A stretch of 64,000 bases of DNA from assembly GCF_030814715.1 (NCBI RefSeq), contig NZ_JAUSVO010000001.1, positions 1,054,001-1,118,000 of the forward strand. Reading direction: 5' to 3'. Positions 1-7,893 of the stretch are shown here, in pieces; positions within the stretch are counted from its first letter, which is position 1, and each line of letters opens with the position of its first letter. The notes beneath the pieces were generated by a model, which saw only the letters and a program-made list of their open reading frames with translations, was not told where the DNA came from and did no database searches. Both the position numbers and the translations under genes were made by a program. This DNA is from Kaistia dalseonensis (GTDB taxonomy: Bacteria > Pseudomonadota > Alphaproteobacteria > Rhizobiales > Kaistiaceae).

Positions 1-178
1 TATCCGGCTTGTCCGTGCCGGAAAGTATCTTCACCAGCGTCGATTTTCCCGCGCCATTATCGCCGATCAGCGCGCAGATTTCGCCGGCATGAACGGCGAA
101 ATCGGCCCCGTCGAGCGCCGTGACGTGGCCGAACCTGCGCTTGATGCCGCGCGCCTCAAGGAGCGGCGCGCCTGTCAT
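1..178 (-). CDS. Sugar-type ABC transporter ATP-binding protein (N-terminal part, cut by window edge)
   Basis: Only the first 59 residues are inside the window. They carry the start of an ABC nucleotide-binding domain, with a complete Walker A motif GDNGAGKST at residues 39-47. The wording around it ([21 protein letters not shown]) matches the single-domain ATPases of ribose/xylose/fructose-type importers rather than MalK. The ATG at 178-176 overlaps the TGA of the upstream 99-aa gene (ATGA), so the two are translationally coupled. It is the third gene of a minus-strand operon starting at 1205. The matching permease and binding protein are probably beyond the left edge. The substrate is unknown. 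Confidence 0.9.
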   Translation of the reverse strand, partial: MTGAPLLEARGIKRRFGHVTALDGADFAVHAGEICALIGDNGAGKSTLVKILSGTDKPD

Positions 179-474
179 TCGATCGGACCGAAGCCAATAT
201 TGTTGGCGTAGGCGAACCACTCATTGTAGCCGGCAATCGTAAGCCGGACCCAATGCTCATAGGCCGCCTCGGCATTCGGAAAACTCCATATTTCGACCGT
301 CTCGAAATCATGGTTGCCGCGAATGTGATAAGCGCCGACGCGTGCAGCGCCGACGGATTTCGAACGCTCGGCCGAGGCCGACCATTCGGCCTTCAATGCC
401 GTCTGGCGTTCGTCGGAAAGGTCGTACCAATGCGGCCTTGGACGGGCATAGTGAATCCAGATCGTTTCGCTCAT
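175..474 (-). CDS. Small conserved-type protein of unknown function (99 aa)
   Basis: This is a soluble 99-aa protein without signal peptide or membrane segment. It is rich in aromatic residues (repeated Trp, Tyr, His), which fits a small ferredoxin-like alpha/beta fold of the NIPSNAP/EthD/Dabb sort, but I recognise no specific family. It lies 11 nt after the 239-aa unknown gene upstream and overlaps the ABC ATPase gene downstream by 4 nt, so it belongs to a carbohydrate-transport operon. It may be a small accessory enzyme for the imported compound. The function is not assigned. Confidence 0.7.
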   Translation of the reverse strand: MSETIWIHYARPRPHWYDLSDERQTALKAEWSASAERSKSVGAARVGAYHIRGNHDFETVEIWSFPNAEAAYEHWVRLTIAGYNEWFAYANNIGFGPIE

Positions 475-485
475 CGGTGGCGCCC

Positions 486-1205
486 TCAGTTCGTCGCGAG
501 GAAATCGGCGAGCGGACGACGCCGGCCGACATAGTGGCGGGATGTGGTGAAGCGGAAATCGAGCACGCGCTCATGCTCGTACATCGCGTGATCGATCAAT
601 TCGGGACTGGTCGCCTCCCAAATGCTGAGATGCTGCCAGCCATGCATCCAGTCGGTGCGGTGACGGCCCGTCATGTTGATGTTGGCGTCGAGGTCGGCCT
701 GAAAGGCTATGTCGCAATCGGCGTCGTTCCTGCGCCGCTCTTCGGGGCTCGCTGCCGTCCGCGCATCGTTCCACTCCCAGAAGGCGACGAAGCCCCAGGG
801 TCGATCGACCGGATCACCAATGCCCTTCACGGTGGAGAGCTCGCGCGGCCCGATCAGCCATTCGGTATCGAAGCGCCGGTTCCAGCCTGCGGCCTCGAGC
901 CGTACAGTGCCCTCGAGCGCCGCGGTCACGCTCGGCGCCTCGAAGACGCCGGCGAGATCGATATTGTGGGCAAAACCGGTATCGAAGACCATCGGCTCGG
1001 CGACCGACGGATCGAACATCGCCCGGACCGAGAGCTGCCAGCCCTCGTCTGCCAGTTCAGCCAGTACTTGCCCGATGGCGAGGCGCTGGGCCTCCCCGAA
1101 TACCTTCGGCGAGGCCGGCACGCGCTTTGCCAGGAATATGACGGCGCAACCGGTACTGAGCTGGTCGACCGAGAAAACCTGGGTGGCACCTGGGATTAGG
1201 GACAT
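486..1205 (-). CDS. Unknown protein, probable tandem ferredoxin-like domains (239 aa)
   Basis: The 239-aa soluble protein looks two-domained, each half having the aromatic-rich alternating pattern of dimeric alpha/beta-barrel proteins. Its C-terminal half (residues about 120-235) has a WEWND...HGWQHLSIWEA segment resembling in style the downstream 99-aa protein. I chose the ATG at 1205 (MSLIPGATQ) because the upstream ATG at 1226 would add only an arginine-rich MRRRRVP stretch. It is first in the minus-strand operon ahead of the ABC ATPase. A perfect palindrome that also fits the RpiR-side repeats lies 43 nt upstream. No function can be given. Confidence 0.65.
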   Translation of the reverse strand: MSLIPGATQVFSVDQLSTGCAVIFLAKRVPASPKVFGEAQRLAIGQVLAELADEGWQLSVRAMFDPSVAEPMVFDTGFAHNIDLAGVFEAPSVTAALEGTVRLEAAGWNRRFDTEWLIGPRELSTVKGIGDPVDRPWGFVAFWEWNDARTAASPEERRRNDADCDIAFQADLDANINMTGRHRTDWMHGWQHLSIWEATSPELIDHAMYEHERVLDFRFTTSRHYVGRRRPLADFLATN

Positions 1206-1247
1206 CGGGACACGCCTCCGCCGCAACGTCCGAGCCTGGGCGCAGAC

Positions 1248-1261
1248 GAAACATATGTTTC
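1248..1261. promoter_or_regulatory. Perfect palindrome GAAACATATGTTTC, candidate RpiR operator
   Basis: A 14-bp perfect inverted repeat lies upstream of the minus-strand operon that starts at 1205. Its GAAAC/GTTTC half-sites recur in the intergenic region of the RpiR gene at 2328-2353. It is inferred to be the operator by which the neighbouring RpiR regulator controls this operon. Confidence 0.5.
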
Positions 1262-1392
1262 CGCATCTAATCTAGTGGAAGCATTGTTTCACAAGCTGGC
1301 GAAGCTGTCACCGGGTCTGGACGTTCGTTTTTTAGGCAGGATGACAATCGCGCCGCCTGCGATCCGTCAGGCAGCGGCGATCCGGATCGCCA

Positions 1393-2238
1393 TCAGTCCG
1401 TCCGGAGTTGCTCGCGCAGGCCTTCGATCAGGTCCGAACGCACCAGGGCAGTGTTACCGAGCTTGTCGATCGTTGCGAGCTGCAGCAGCGCGATCATGCT
1501 CATGAGTGCGGTGTAGGAGGCGCCTGCCCCGTTTTGCGGGAGCTGGCAGATCAGCGGGATGCCGCCGTGCCGCTTGACCTTGGCCTGGCTGGCCGGATCC
1601 GTGATGACGACAATGTGGACGCGGGCCGTCTGCGCGAACTCAAGCAGGCCCGGCACCATGGAGGGCCACGGCCGCGTTGCGATGACGAAGAGGAGATCGC
1701 CCGGCCCCATCGACGCCAGTTCCTCCGGCCAGGTCTCGGCATCCTCGCTGAGCAACTGGACCGCAGGACGGACCTGGGCGAAGAGCGAGCGGGCCAGTCG
1801 GGCGCTGCCCGAATGCGGACCGGAACCGGCGATCCAGATCCGCCGCGCCGAGGCGAGATGTTCCGCGACCTCGGCGAGAAGATCGGAGCGCAGGAATTCG
1901 AAGGTGCGGGTGAGGCTCGCAATTTCCGACTGGAGATGGCCGGAGACGGTCGAGGCTCCCGTCGGACGTTCCATCGAGACGACGATGTTCTGGGTCGGGC
2001 CGGTACGATTGCGCTCCTCGCGAGCCTGAAGTCGCACCTCGTTGAAATCGCTGTAACCGAGGCTACGGAACAACCGCGCCGCCGTCGCCTTCGACACGCC
2101 GGAGAACTGCGCGAGCTCCGTGGCCGAAAACGTGAGGATCTCATCGGAACGGTCGAGCAGCACCGCAGCGAGGCGCTGCTCGCTCGGTGTCAATTGCTCG
2201 AAGCGCTCCTGGATGCGGAGCGAAAGAAGGGTACCCAT
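1393..2238 (-). CDS. MurR/RpiR-family transcriptional regulator
   Basis: The 281-aa protein has an N-terminal RpiR winged helix-turn-helix (FEQLTPSEQRLAAVLLDRSD, then FSGVSKATAARLFRSLGYSDF, residues about 10-75). A C-terminal SIS domain (about 110-260) would sense a phosphosugar. The start at 2238 (MGTLLSLRIQERF) fits the family; the frame is open further upstream. It is divergent from the plus-strand transport operon at 2372 and faces the minus-strand operon at 1205. GAAAC/GTTTC repeats sit in front of both. RpiR proteins usually repress or activate sugar catabolism in response to a phosphorylated intermediate, here plausibly the product of the PfkB kinase at 6949. The effector is unknown. 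Confidence 0.9.
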   Translation of the reverse strand: MGTLLSLRIQERFEQLTPSEQRLAAVLLDRSDEILTFSATELAQFSGVSKATAARLFRSLGYSDFNEVRLQAREERNRTGPTQNIVVSMERPTGASTVSGHLQSEIASLTRTFEFLRSDLLAEVAEHLASARRIWIAGSGPHSGSARLARSLFAQVRPAVQLLSEDAETWPEELASMGPGDLLFVIATRPWPSMVPGLLEFAQTARVHIVVITDPASQAKVKRHGGIPLICQLPQNGAGASYTALMSMIALLQLATIDKLGNTALVRSDLIEGLREQLRTD

Positions 2239-2327
2239 CGATCGACTTTCGACGACTAGGAACGGATTCGCAACGCGCGAGTTTTGCACATTTTTTTGGC
2301 GTGACAAGAATTGCGGTCTGGAACTAA

Positions 2328-2353
2328 TGTTTCAGCATGATCGTTTCAGAAAC
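2328..2353. promoter_or_regulatory. GTTTC/GAAAC repeats in the rpiR-transporter divergent region
   Basis: TGTTTC at 2328-2333 and the imperfect palindrome GTTTCAGAAAC at 2343-2353 lie between the divergent regulator and cyclo-ligase-like genes. The half-sites match the palindrome at 1248-1261. They are inferred to be autoregulatory RpiR sites. Confidence 0.45.
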
Positions 2354-2371
2354 AGTTGTGACGGAGTGACG

Positions 2372-3115
2372 ATGAGCAGGGCCAAGATCGTTCGGGAGCG
2401 CATTTGGGAAAAGCTGCGCCCCGTCGCCAAGCCGGATTCCCGCTTTCACCTGAATTTCGCGGAAGTAATCCCCGATTTCGAAGGCAGCGAAAGCGCAACC
2501 GACAGGCTCGTGGCGCAGCCTTTCTACAAGAAGGGCAACTACGCCTTCATCACGCCGGACAATGGCCTGGTCGATCTGCGGCGCCGCATGCTGGAGGCCG
2601 GCAAGACGCTCGTCGTCTCGACCTATGGCATCTATCGCGGCTTCTATCTGCTGGAGCCGTCGGCCGTTCCTCCGGGTCAGGCGCTCTACGCCGCCTGGCT
2701 CGATGGGCTCGAGCATTTCGGGCGCCCGATAACACTGGCAGAAATCGCCGATCGCGGCCGTTTCGATTTCATGGTGACCGGCGCCTCCGCCGTCTCGCTC
2801 GACGGCGTCCGCTTCGGCAAGGGCCACGGCTTCTTCGACCTGGAATGGGGCATGTTCACCGAAATCGGCATCGTCGACGAAGCCACACCCGTCACGGCCG
2901 TCGTCCACGATGTTCAGGTCGTCGAGGAGAAGCTGCATCCGAGTGAGACCGACATTCTGGTCGATGCGATCGCGACGCCGACCCGTTTCATCGAGGTGAA
3001 GCGTGCTCATCGGCCCCGCGGCATCAAGTGGGACATGCTGGCGCCCGAGCAGATCGCCGCGACACCGCCGCTTCTCGAATTGCAGCGCATGCGCGGCATG
3101 GCCGCGTCGGCGTGA
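2372..3115 (+). CDS. 5-formyltetrahydrofolate cyclo-ligase-like family protein
   Basis: The 247-aa protein has the MTHFS-like fold. It contains a central FYKKGNYAFIT segment and the late glycine-rich motif GVRFGKGHGFFD, corresponding to the family's GxGxGYYDR loop. It is longer than typical cyclo-ligases (about 190 aa). The start at 2372 is preceded by an ACGGAG ribosome-binding site. It heads the sugar-type ABC operon and is divergent from the RpiR gene. True 5-formyl-THF activity is doubtful here. Distant members of this family sit in many catabolic operons with unknown substrates, so a role in the local pathway is as likely. Confidence 0.75.
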   Translation: MSRAKIVRERIWEKLRPVAKPDSRFHLNFAEVIPDFEGSESATDRLVAQPFYKKGNYAFITPDNGLVDLRRRMLEAGKTLVVSTYGIYRGFYLLEPSAVPPGQALYAAWLDGLEHFGRPITLAEIADRGRFDFMVTGASAVSLDGVRFGKGHGFFDLEWGMFTEIGIVDEATPVTAVVHDVQVVEEKLHPSETDILVDAIATPTRFIEVKRAHRPRGIKWDMLAPEQIAATPPLLELQRMRGMAASA

Positions 3116-3237
3116 AGCCCGAAACTGCCGCTTGCAAGGCGTGCAGTGAGGCGCAATAAAGGTACTTAAATATAGACCTCTTCCAGATCGCGACCACACG
3201 GGGAAACGGGTGGCCGCACCAAGCACAGGGGAATTCG

Positions 3238-4548
3238 ATGCTCGCTCGCCTTCGAAATGCTGCCCGCCTGCCGCTTCTCGCGGCGCTCATGGTGACATCC
3301 GCCGCCATCGCGCCGGCCATGGCCCAGGAAAAGCTCGTCGTCTTCGGACCGTCGAGCTGGGATACCTTCGCCCCCGGCTCGCCCGAGGATGTCGTCAAAT
3401 CGACCACCGAGGCCTTCGACGCCAAGTTCAAGGCCGCGCATCCGGAAGTCGGCGAAATCGTCCATGACAGCCGTGGCACCATCGCCGACGGCCTGGCGCG
3501 CCTGCGCAATGCACAGCTCGCCGGCGATCAGGTCGACGTCATCGTCTGCGCCGCCAATCCGGTGAACACATCCTATGCCCGCCTCGGCCTGATCAGCCCG
3601 GTCGACGACATTGTCGGCGCGATGGCCGATACGTTCACGGAGGGCTCGACCGCGAATTTCACGGTGGGCGGCAAGGTCTGGGGCGTGCCGGTTTCGGCCG
3701 TCAACGTCACGACCTTCTTCTACAACAAGGACCTCTTCGACCAGGCCGGCATCGCGGTCCCGAAGACCTATGAAGAGTTCAAGGCGGCAGGGCCGAAGCT
3801 GGCCGCGCTCGGCGTCATTCCCGTCATCCATCAGGGCAAGAACGCCTGGATGTGGCCGCTCTATTACATGAGCTCGCTCGCCGAGACGACCGACAACAAG
3901 CAGCTCGCCTTCGTGCAGGACCTGCTGCAGGGCAAGGCCAAGTTCACCGATCCGGTCAGCGTCGAGGCGCTGAAGCTCTCGCGCGCCTGGGTCGATGACG
4001 GCCTGCTCGATCCGCAGTCGAACGAGCTCGACGAGGACGCCATGAAGGCGGTGTTCTATTCGGGCAAGGCGGCAGCCTATTTCGGCGGCTCATGGGATGT
4101 TCCCGGCGTGGCGTCGAATGCCGGCTTCAAGTGGGGCGTGTTCAAGTTCCCGAAATATGAGAGCCAGCCGGGCAATCCGGTCGCCTTTGGCGGCGCGGAA
4201 AGCGGCCTCTGCATCTCCTCGTCTTCGAAGAACCCCGACCTCGCCAAGGCCTATGTGACCTTTGCGGCTCAGGATGCGAACGCCAAGATCCTGCTCGATC
4301 CGCTGAAGCCGATAGCGACCTCGCACAAGGGCGTCGCCGGATCGGACGACCCGATCTCCAAGGATCTGCAAGGCTATCTGCCGGCCGACAAGTTCCTCGA
4401 TTGGGTCTGGCCGCGCGAGTTGACCGAGACCATCCAGCGCGAAGTGCAGTCCATGATGGGCGGAACCGAGACGCCGGAGCAGGCCGCGGCCAACATGCAG
4501 GCGAAGTTCGACGCCATGGTCGCCGCCGGCTACGTCTACGGCAAGTAA
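3238..4548 (+). CDS. Carbohydrate ABC transporter extracellular substrate-binding protein (family 1)
   Basis: The 436-aa protein starts with a Sec signal peptide (residues 1-30, cleavage after AMA before QEKLVV). The mature part is a bacterial family 1 solute-binding protein. The ATG at 3238 has an AGGGGAA site 4-10 nt upstream. It delivers a sugar or sugar derivative to the two permeases at 5215 and 6080. The gap to those permeases, 666 nt, is unusually long for such an operon and is filled with repeats. No MalK-type ATPase is nearby, so the system must use one encoded elsewhere. Confidence 0.92.
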   Translation: MLARLRNAARLPLLAALMVTSAAIAPAMAQEKLVVFGPSSWDTFAPGSPEDVVKSTTEAFDAKFKAAHPEVGEIVHDSRGTIADGLARLRNAQLAGDQVDVIVCAANPVNTSYARLGLISPVDDIVGAMADTFTEGSTANFTVGGKVWGVPVSAVNVTTFFYNKDLFDQAGIAVPKTYEEFKAAGPKLAALGVIPVIHQGKNAWMWPLYYMSSLAETTDNKQLAFVQDLLQGKAKFTDPVSVEALKLSRAWVDDGLLDPQSNELDEDAMKAVFYSGKAAAYFGGSWDVPGVASNAGFKWGVFKFPKYESQPGNPVAFGGAESGLCISSSSKNPDLAKAYVTFAAQDANAKILLDPLKPIATSHKGVAGSDDPISKDLQGYLPADKFLDWVWPRELTETIQREVQSMMGGTETPEQAAANMQAKFDAMVAAGYVYGK

Positions 4549-4601
4549 GGGGCCCGTGGTCGTGTTGAAAGCCGATCGAACCGTGACGTCCTGCTCTTGT
4601 C

Positions 4602-4622
4602 CCCTCCCCCTTGTGGGGAGGG
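4602..4622 (+). terminator. Hairpin after the binding-protein gene
   Basis: CCCTCCCC (4602-4609) and GGGGAGGG (4615-4622) form an 8-bp stem with a 5-nt loop, 54 nt after the stop of the binding protein. There is no U-run, so this may be an mRNA-stabilising or attenuating hairpin rather than a full terminator. It would raise binding protein over permease levels. Confidence 0.45.
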
Positions 4623-4738
4623 TTAGCGAGGGGTTACCGGCTCGGTCTCTTCGAAAAGGCCTGTCTTCGACGCGCCCAACATCGGCGCTGCCACGCCCAC
4701 CCCGGCCCTCCGCAAAAGGCGGAGAGCGAAGATCCCCC

Positions 4739-4880
4739 CTTCCTTCCCCTCTCCCGCTTGCGGGGGAGGTCGGGAGGGGGTTTACGCGCTCCGCCCGCGG
4801 GCATTCGAACTCCGACATCCAAGACTACGGCCCATCACGCCCCCTCTCCAACTCTCCCCCGCTTTGCGGGAGAGAGGGCC
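4739..4880 (+). repeat. 142-bp repeat, copy A (hairpin-rich, CCTCTCCC/GGGAGAGG type)
   Basis: This is the first of two near-identical 142-bp blocks (about 95% by eye, roughly seven differences) set 315 bp apart. It holds two GC-rich inverted repeats, one at each end (CCCGCTTGCGGG-type and CCCCGCTTTGCGGG-type), with a variable centre. The design resembles dispersed intergenic palindromic units of alphaproteobacteria. It does not encode an obvious protein. Confidence 0.8.
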
Positions 4881-4906
4881 CGGCACGTCGTTTGCTGCAT
4901 GGCGGT

Positions 4907-5047
4907 ATGACGCCTGGCCGCAGCTCACGCCGCTTGAAGCTGCGCCTTGCATGCCGGCACAAGGGGGAGCGCGCCGCGAGACCTTCGCTCACCACGCTTC
5001 TGGTCCCCGGCATGACGCCGTTTTTCATCTTCACGCTGCTGCCGGAA
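4907..5047 (+). pseudogene. Relic of a permease N-terminus
   Basis: From the ATG at 4907 the frame gives a basic N-terminal tail followed by TTLLVPGMTPFFIFTLLPE. This aligns with YALLVPGMALLFVFMLLP at the start of the intact permease at 5215. At DNA level the stretch around TCCCCGGCATG matches well (roughly three-quarters identity by eye). The homology stops at repeat copy B (5054), so only the first part of membrane helix 1 survives. It is most simply read as a fragment left by duplication or by repeat insertion. Confidence 0.6.
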
Positions 5048-5053
5048 GTGCTT

Positions 5054-5195
5054 CTTCCTTCCCCTCTCCCGCTTGCGGGGGAGGTCGGGAGGGGGTTTAC
5101 ACGCTCCGCAATCGGGCATTCGAACTCCGACATCCCAGACCACGGCCCGTCACGCCCCCTCTCCAACTCTCCCCCGCTTTGCGGGAGAGAGGGCC
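5054..5195 (+). repeat. 142-bp repeat, copy B
   Basis: This is the second copy of the block at 4739-4880. It ends only 19 bp before the ATG of the permease at 5215, so the permease leader is made almost entirely of the repeat. Copies A and B bracket the permease relic. Confidence 0.8.
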
Positions 5196-5214
5196 GACCG
5201 CGCGCTGCATTGCC

Positions 5215-6087
5215 ATGAACACGTCCGCCACCCCTTATGCGCTGCTTGTCCCCGGCATGGCGCTGCTGTTCGTCTTCATGCTGCTGCCGATCGGCTATGG
5301 CCTCTGGCTCAGCGTGCATGATTTCGACGGCCTGCATGTCGGCGCCTTCGCCGGCCTCGCGCACTACAGGGAAGTTCTGAGCGACCCGTCCTTCCTGCAG
5401 GCGCTCGGTCATACCGTCATCTTCGCGATCATCGTGGTGATCGGGAAGAACGTCGTCGGGCTTGCTTTGGCGAGCCTCGTCAGCCTGCCTTTGCGCGGCT
5501 CGCGCGCTGTCCGAACGATCCTGTTCCTGCCTGTCACGTTGAACATCATCGTGATCGGCGCGTTCTGGACGTTCTTCCTCTCCGCGCGCCGCTTCGGCGG
5601 GCTTTTCAACGAGATCCTCTTTTCGCTCGGCCTTGGTTCGCTCGAAGCCTCCTGGCTCGCGACGCCGGGCGTCGCCCTCGTGACCGTCGCGCTGGTCGAG
5701 GTCTGGCGCTGGTCGGGCCTGCACATGCTGATCTTTCTCGCCGGCATGCAGACCATCGACCCCTCGCTCTATGACGCGGCACGCCTCGACGGCGCCAATG
5801 CCTGGGCTCGCTTCCGCAATGTGACGCTGCCGCAATTGAAGCCGATCCTCTTCGTCTCGACCCTGCTCGCGCTGATGGGCGCCTTCGTGCGGTCCTTCGA
5901 TGTCGTCTGGGTGCTGACCCGCGCCGGCTTCGGCACGGATGTCGTGGTCACGCATCTCTATAACGAGGCGTTCCAGTTCGGCCGTTTCGATCGCGCCGCG
6001 GCCATGGGCTACATCCTGTTCGCGATCATCGCGGTGATCAGCTTCGTCTATGTCGCCGCCTCGAAGGGCGGGCGCGCCAATGTCTGA
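5215..6087 (+). CDS. Sugar ABC transporter permease (MalF/UgpA type)
   Basis: The 290-aa integral membrane protein has the usual six-helix CUT1 permease layout, starting with helix 1 at about residues 8-30. The cytoplasmic EAA loop is visible near residues 180-200 as DAARLDGANAWARFRNVTLP. I chose the ATG at 5215 (MNTSATPY) because the frame further upstream runs through repeat sequence. It forms the importer with the permease at 6080, which it overlaps by 8 nt, and the binding protein at 3238. Its leader has been replaced by repeat copy B, so it may have its own ribosome-binding context. Confidence 0.92.
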   Translation: MNTSATPYALLVPGMALLFVFMLLPIGYGLWLSVHDFDGLHVGAFAGLAHYREVLSDPSFLQALGHTVIFAIIVVIGKNVVGLALASLVSLPLRGSRAVRTILFLPVTLNIIVIGAFWTFFLSARRFGGLFNEILFSLGLGSLEASWLATPGVALVTVALVEVWRWSGLHMLIFLAGMQTIDPSLYDAARLDGANAWARFRNVTLPQLKPILFVSTLLALMGAFVRSFDVVWVLTRAGFGTDVVVTHLYNEAFQFGRFDRAAAMGYILFAIIAVISFVYVAASKGGRANV

Positions 6088-6952
6088 CGTGCTCGCCGCC
6101 ACGCCCCGCATCGGTGCCGGCCGTGGAGTCGCAATGCCGCCGCTCGGCCAGACGTTAGGCTACGCCGCGCTGGTCATCGCCGCTGTCCAGGCGCTCGGCC
6201 CCGTGGTCTGGATCATCTTCGGCTCGTTGAAGTCGAAGCCGGAATTCTACACCAATGCCTGGGGCCTCCCCCGCGCCTGGATGTTCCGCAACTATGCCGA
6301 CGCCTTCGTGGTGGCGAAGGTGGGCGACTATGTCTGGAACAGCCTGATCGTGGTCGCGCTCGGCCTCTTGATCCTGCTGTTCACCGCATCGACCACGGCC
6401 TACGCGCTCGCGCGCTTCAAGTTTCGCGGACGCGAAGCGATCGCCGCGCTGATCCTGATGACGATGATGGTGCCGCCCGACATTCTCACCATCCCGCTCT
6501 TCGTCGTGCTGCGCTCGCTCGGCCTGCTCGGTTCGTTCTTCGGCCTCGCCTGCATCTATGCCGTTGGTGGCTTCGGCATGTCGGTCTTCCTGCTGCGCGG
6601 CTATTTCATGAGCGTGCCGGTGGAGCTGGAGGAAGCCGCGCGGATCGACGGCGCCGGCCCGCTCTCGATCCTGCGCCATGTCATCCTGCCCATGACGCTG
6701 CCCGGTTTCCTCTCCGTCGTCATCATCCAGGCAATGGGCATGTGGAACGATCTCTACCTCGCCTTCGTCTTCCTGCGCGATCCGGCGAGCGCGACGGTCC
6801 CCGTGGGCCTGCTCAACTTCTTCCACCGCGAATCCATCGATTGGCCCCGCCTGCTCGCAGCCCTCACCGCCCTCACCATTCCGGTCCTGATCCTCTACGC
6901 CATGTTCCAGAAGAAATTTGTCGAAGGCTTCACCTCTGGAGCCGTCAAATGA
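6080..6952 (+). CDS. Sugar ABC transporter permease (MalG/UgpE type)
   Basis: The 290-aa inner-membrane protein is the second CUT1 permease. Helices span the whole length, and the EAA loop EEAARIDGAGPLSILRHVILP lies at about residues 193-213. The C-terminus ends KKFVEGFTSGAVK, which is characteristic of the MalG subfamily. The ATG at 6080 (MSDVLAATP) overlaps the upstream permease stop. Its TGA overlaps the kinase ATG at 6949 (ATGA), showing one transcription unit. It pairs with the permease at 5215. Confidence 0.93.
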   Translation: MSDVLAATPRIGAGRGVAMPPLGQTLGYAALVIAAVQALGPVVWIIFGSLKSKPEFYTNAWGLPRAWMFRNYADAFVVAKVGDYVWNSLIVVALGLLILLFTASTTAYALARFKFRGREAIAALILMTMMVPPDILTIPLFVVLRSLGLLGSFFGLACIYAVGGFGMSVFLLRGYFMSVPVELEEAARIDGAGPLSILRHVILPMTLPGFLSVVIIQAMGMWNDLYLAFVFLRDPASATVPVGLLNFFHRESIDWPRLLAALTALTIPVLILYAMFQKKFVEGFTSGAVK

Positions 6953-7893
6953 CCTTGCCGATCCTCGCCATGACCAATCTGATCATCGACGATCTCTGGC
7001 TCGCCGATGGCACGCACCATCCGGCAACGCTCGGCGGCGCAGTCGTCTATGCCGCGACCGCAGCCGCCTTCTGGTGGCCCGAGGTCGCCATGATCACCGG
7101 CGTCGGCAGCGACCTTGAAAAGGTCACGCGCGGTCGACTGCGCGATTTCGGCCTCAGGACCGAAGGCGAGATCGTGCGCGACAAGCACACGATCCAGTCA
7201 AGGCTGGTCTATTTCGAAGATGGCGAGCGCACCGAGACGCCGGCCTATGGTCCCGACCATTTCGCCGGCATGGAGCTGACGCCGGACGAGATTCCGGCTG
7301 CCCTGCTCCCCGCTGCTGGAACCTACATCTTCCGCAATCTCTGGCCGGAATTCTGGGCGAGCTATGAGACGCGGCGCGGTGATCTCGGCACGACGCTTTG
7401 GGAATTGCAGGGCGATGTCGCCGAGATCCGGCACTGGCCGGCCATCCGTGCCATCCTGCCGTCTGTCGACATTTTCTCACTCAATCTGACCGAGGCGCGT
7501 GGCATTCTCGGCATAGATGATCCCGATGCGATCCTGCGCGAACTCAATCGCGCGGGCGCCCGGACCGTGGTGCTGCGCATGGGCGGGGAAGGGGCGTTGA
7601 TCGGCGATGCCCACCGCCAGCTCCGGCTGCGCCCTCCCCCTACCCCCGTCATCGACGTGACCGGTGGCGGCAATGCCTTCTGCGGTGGCTTCCTGGCCGG
7701 CTGGTGCCTCAAGCCCGGCGACCTCGAACATGCAGCGCGCTGCGCGGCCGCTTCCGCAGCCCGTGCGCTTGCGCAATATGGCCCCGCTAATCCGCGCGAG
7801 CGCGCAGGGCTTGCCGCCCTCGCAGCGACCACCGAAATCGATCGCCGCGAGGCGAGCCCTGCCCTCAGTTTCAACGAAACGAGTTCGAGATGA
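6949..7893 (+). CDS. PfkB-family carbohydrate kinase-like protein with altered catalytic motif
   Basis: The 314-aa protein has the ribokinase/PfkB fold. The C-terminal signature reads DVTGGGNAFCGGFLAG (residues 236-251) instead of the usual DTTGAGDAF, so the general-base aspartate is Asn242. This GGGN form resembles the MAK32-like branch of the family. It probably binds a sugar or nucleoside imported by the preceding transporter; whether it phosphorylates it is uncertain. It overlaps the permease upstream and the SIS gene downstream by ATGA junctions. The pairing of a PfkB kinase with a SIS protein recalls Amadori-product (frl/fra) operons. Confidence 0.85.
   Translation: MTLPILAMTNLIIDDLWLADGTHHPATLGGAVVYAATAAAFWWPEVAMITGVGSDLEKVTRGRLRDFGLRTEGEIVRDKHTIQSRLVYFEDGERTETPAYGPDHFAGMELTPDEIPAALLPAAGTYIFRNLWPEFWASYETRRGDLGTTLWELQGDVAEIRHWPAIRAILPSVDIFSLNLTEARGILGIDDPDAILRELNRAGARTVVLRMGGEGALIGDAHRQLRLRPPPTPVIDVTGGGNAFCGGFLAGWCLKPGDLEHAARCAAASAARALAQYGPANPRERAGLAALAATTEIDRREASPALSFNETSSR

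Noticed and set aside
4739-5195. CRISPR array
   Set aside because: There are only two long copies with internal palindromes and no regularly spaced short repeats.
4739-5195. Insertion sequence
   Set aside because: No transposase and no target duplication can be seen. The blocks look like intergenic palindromic units.
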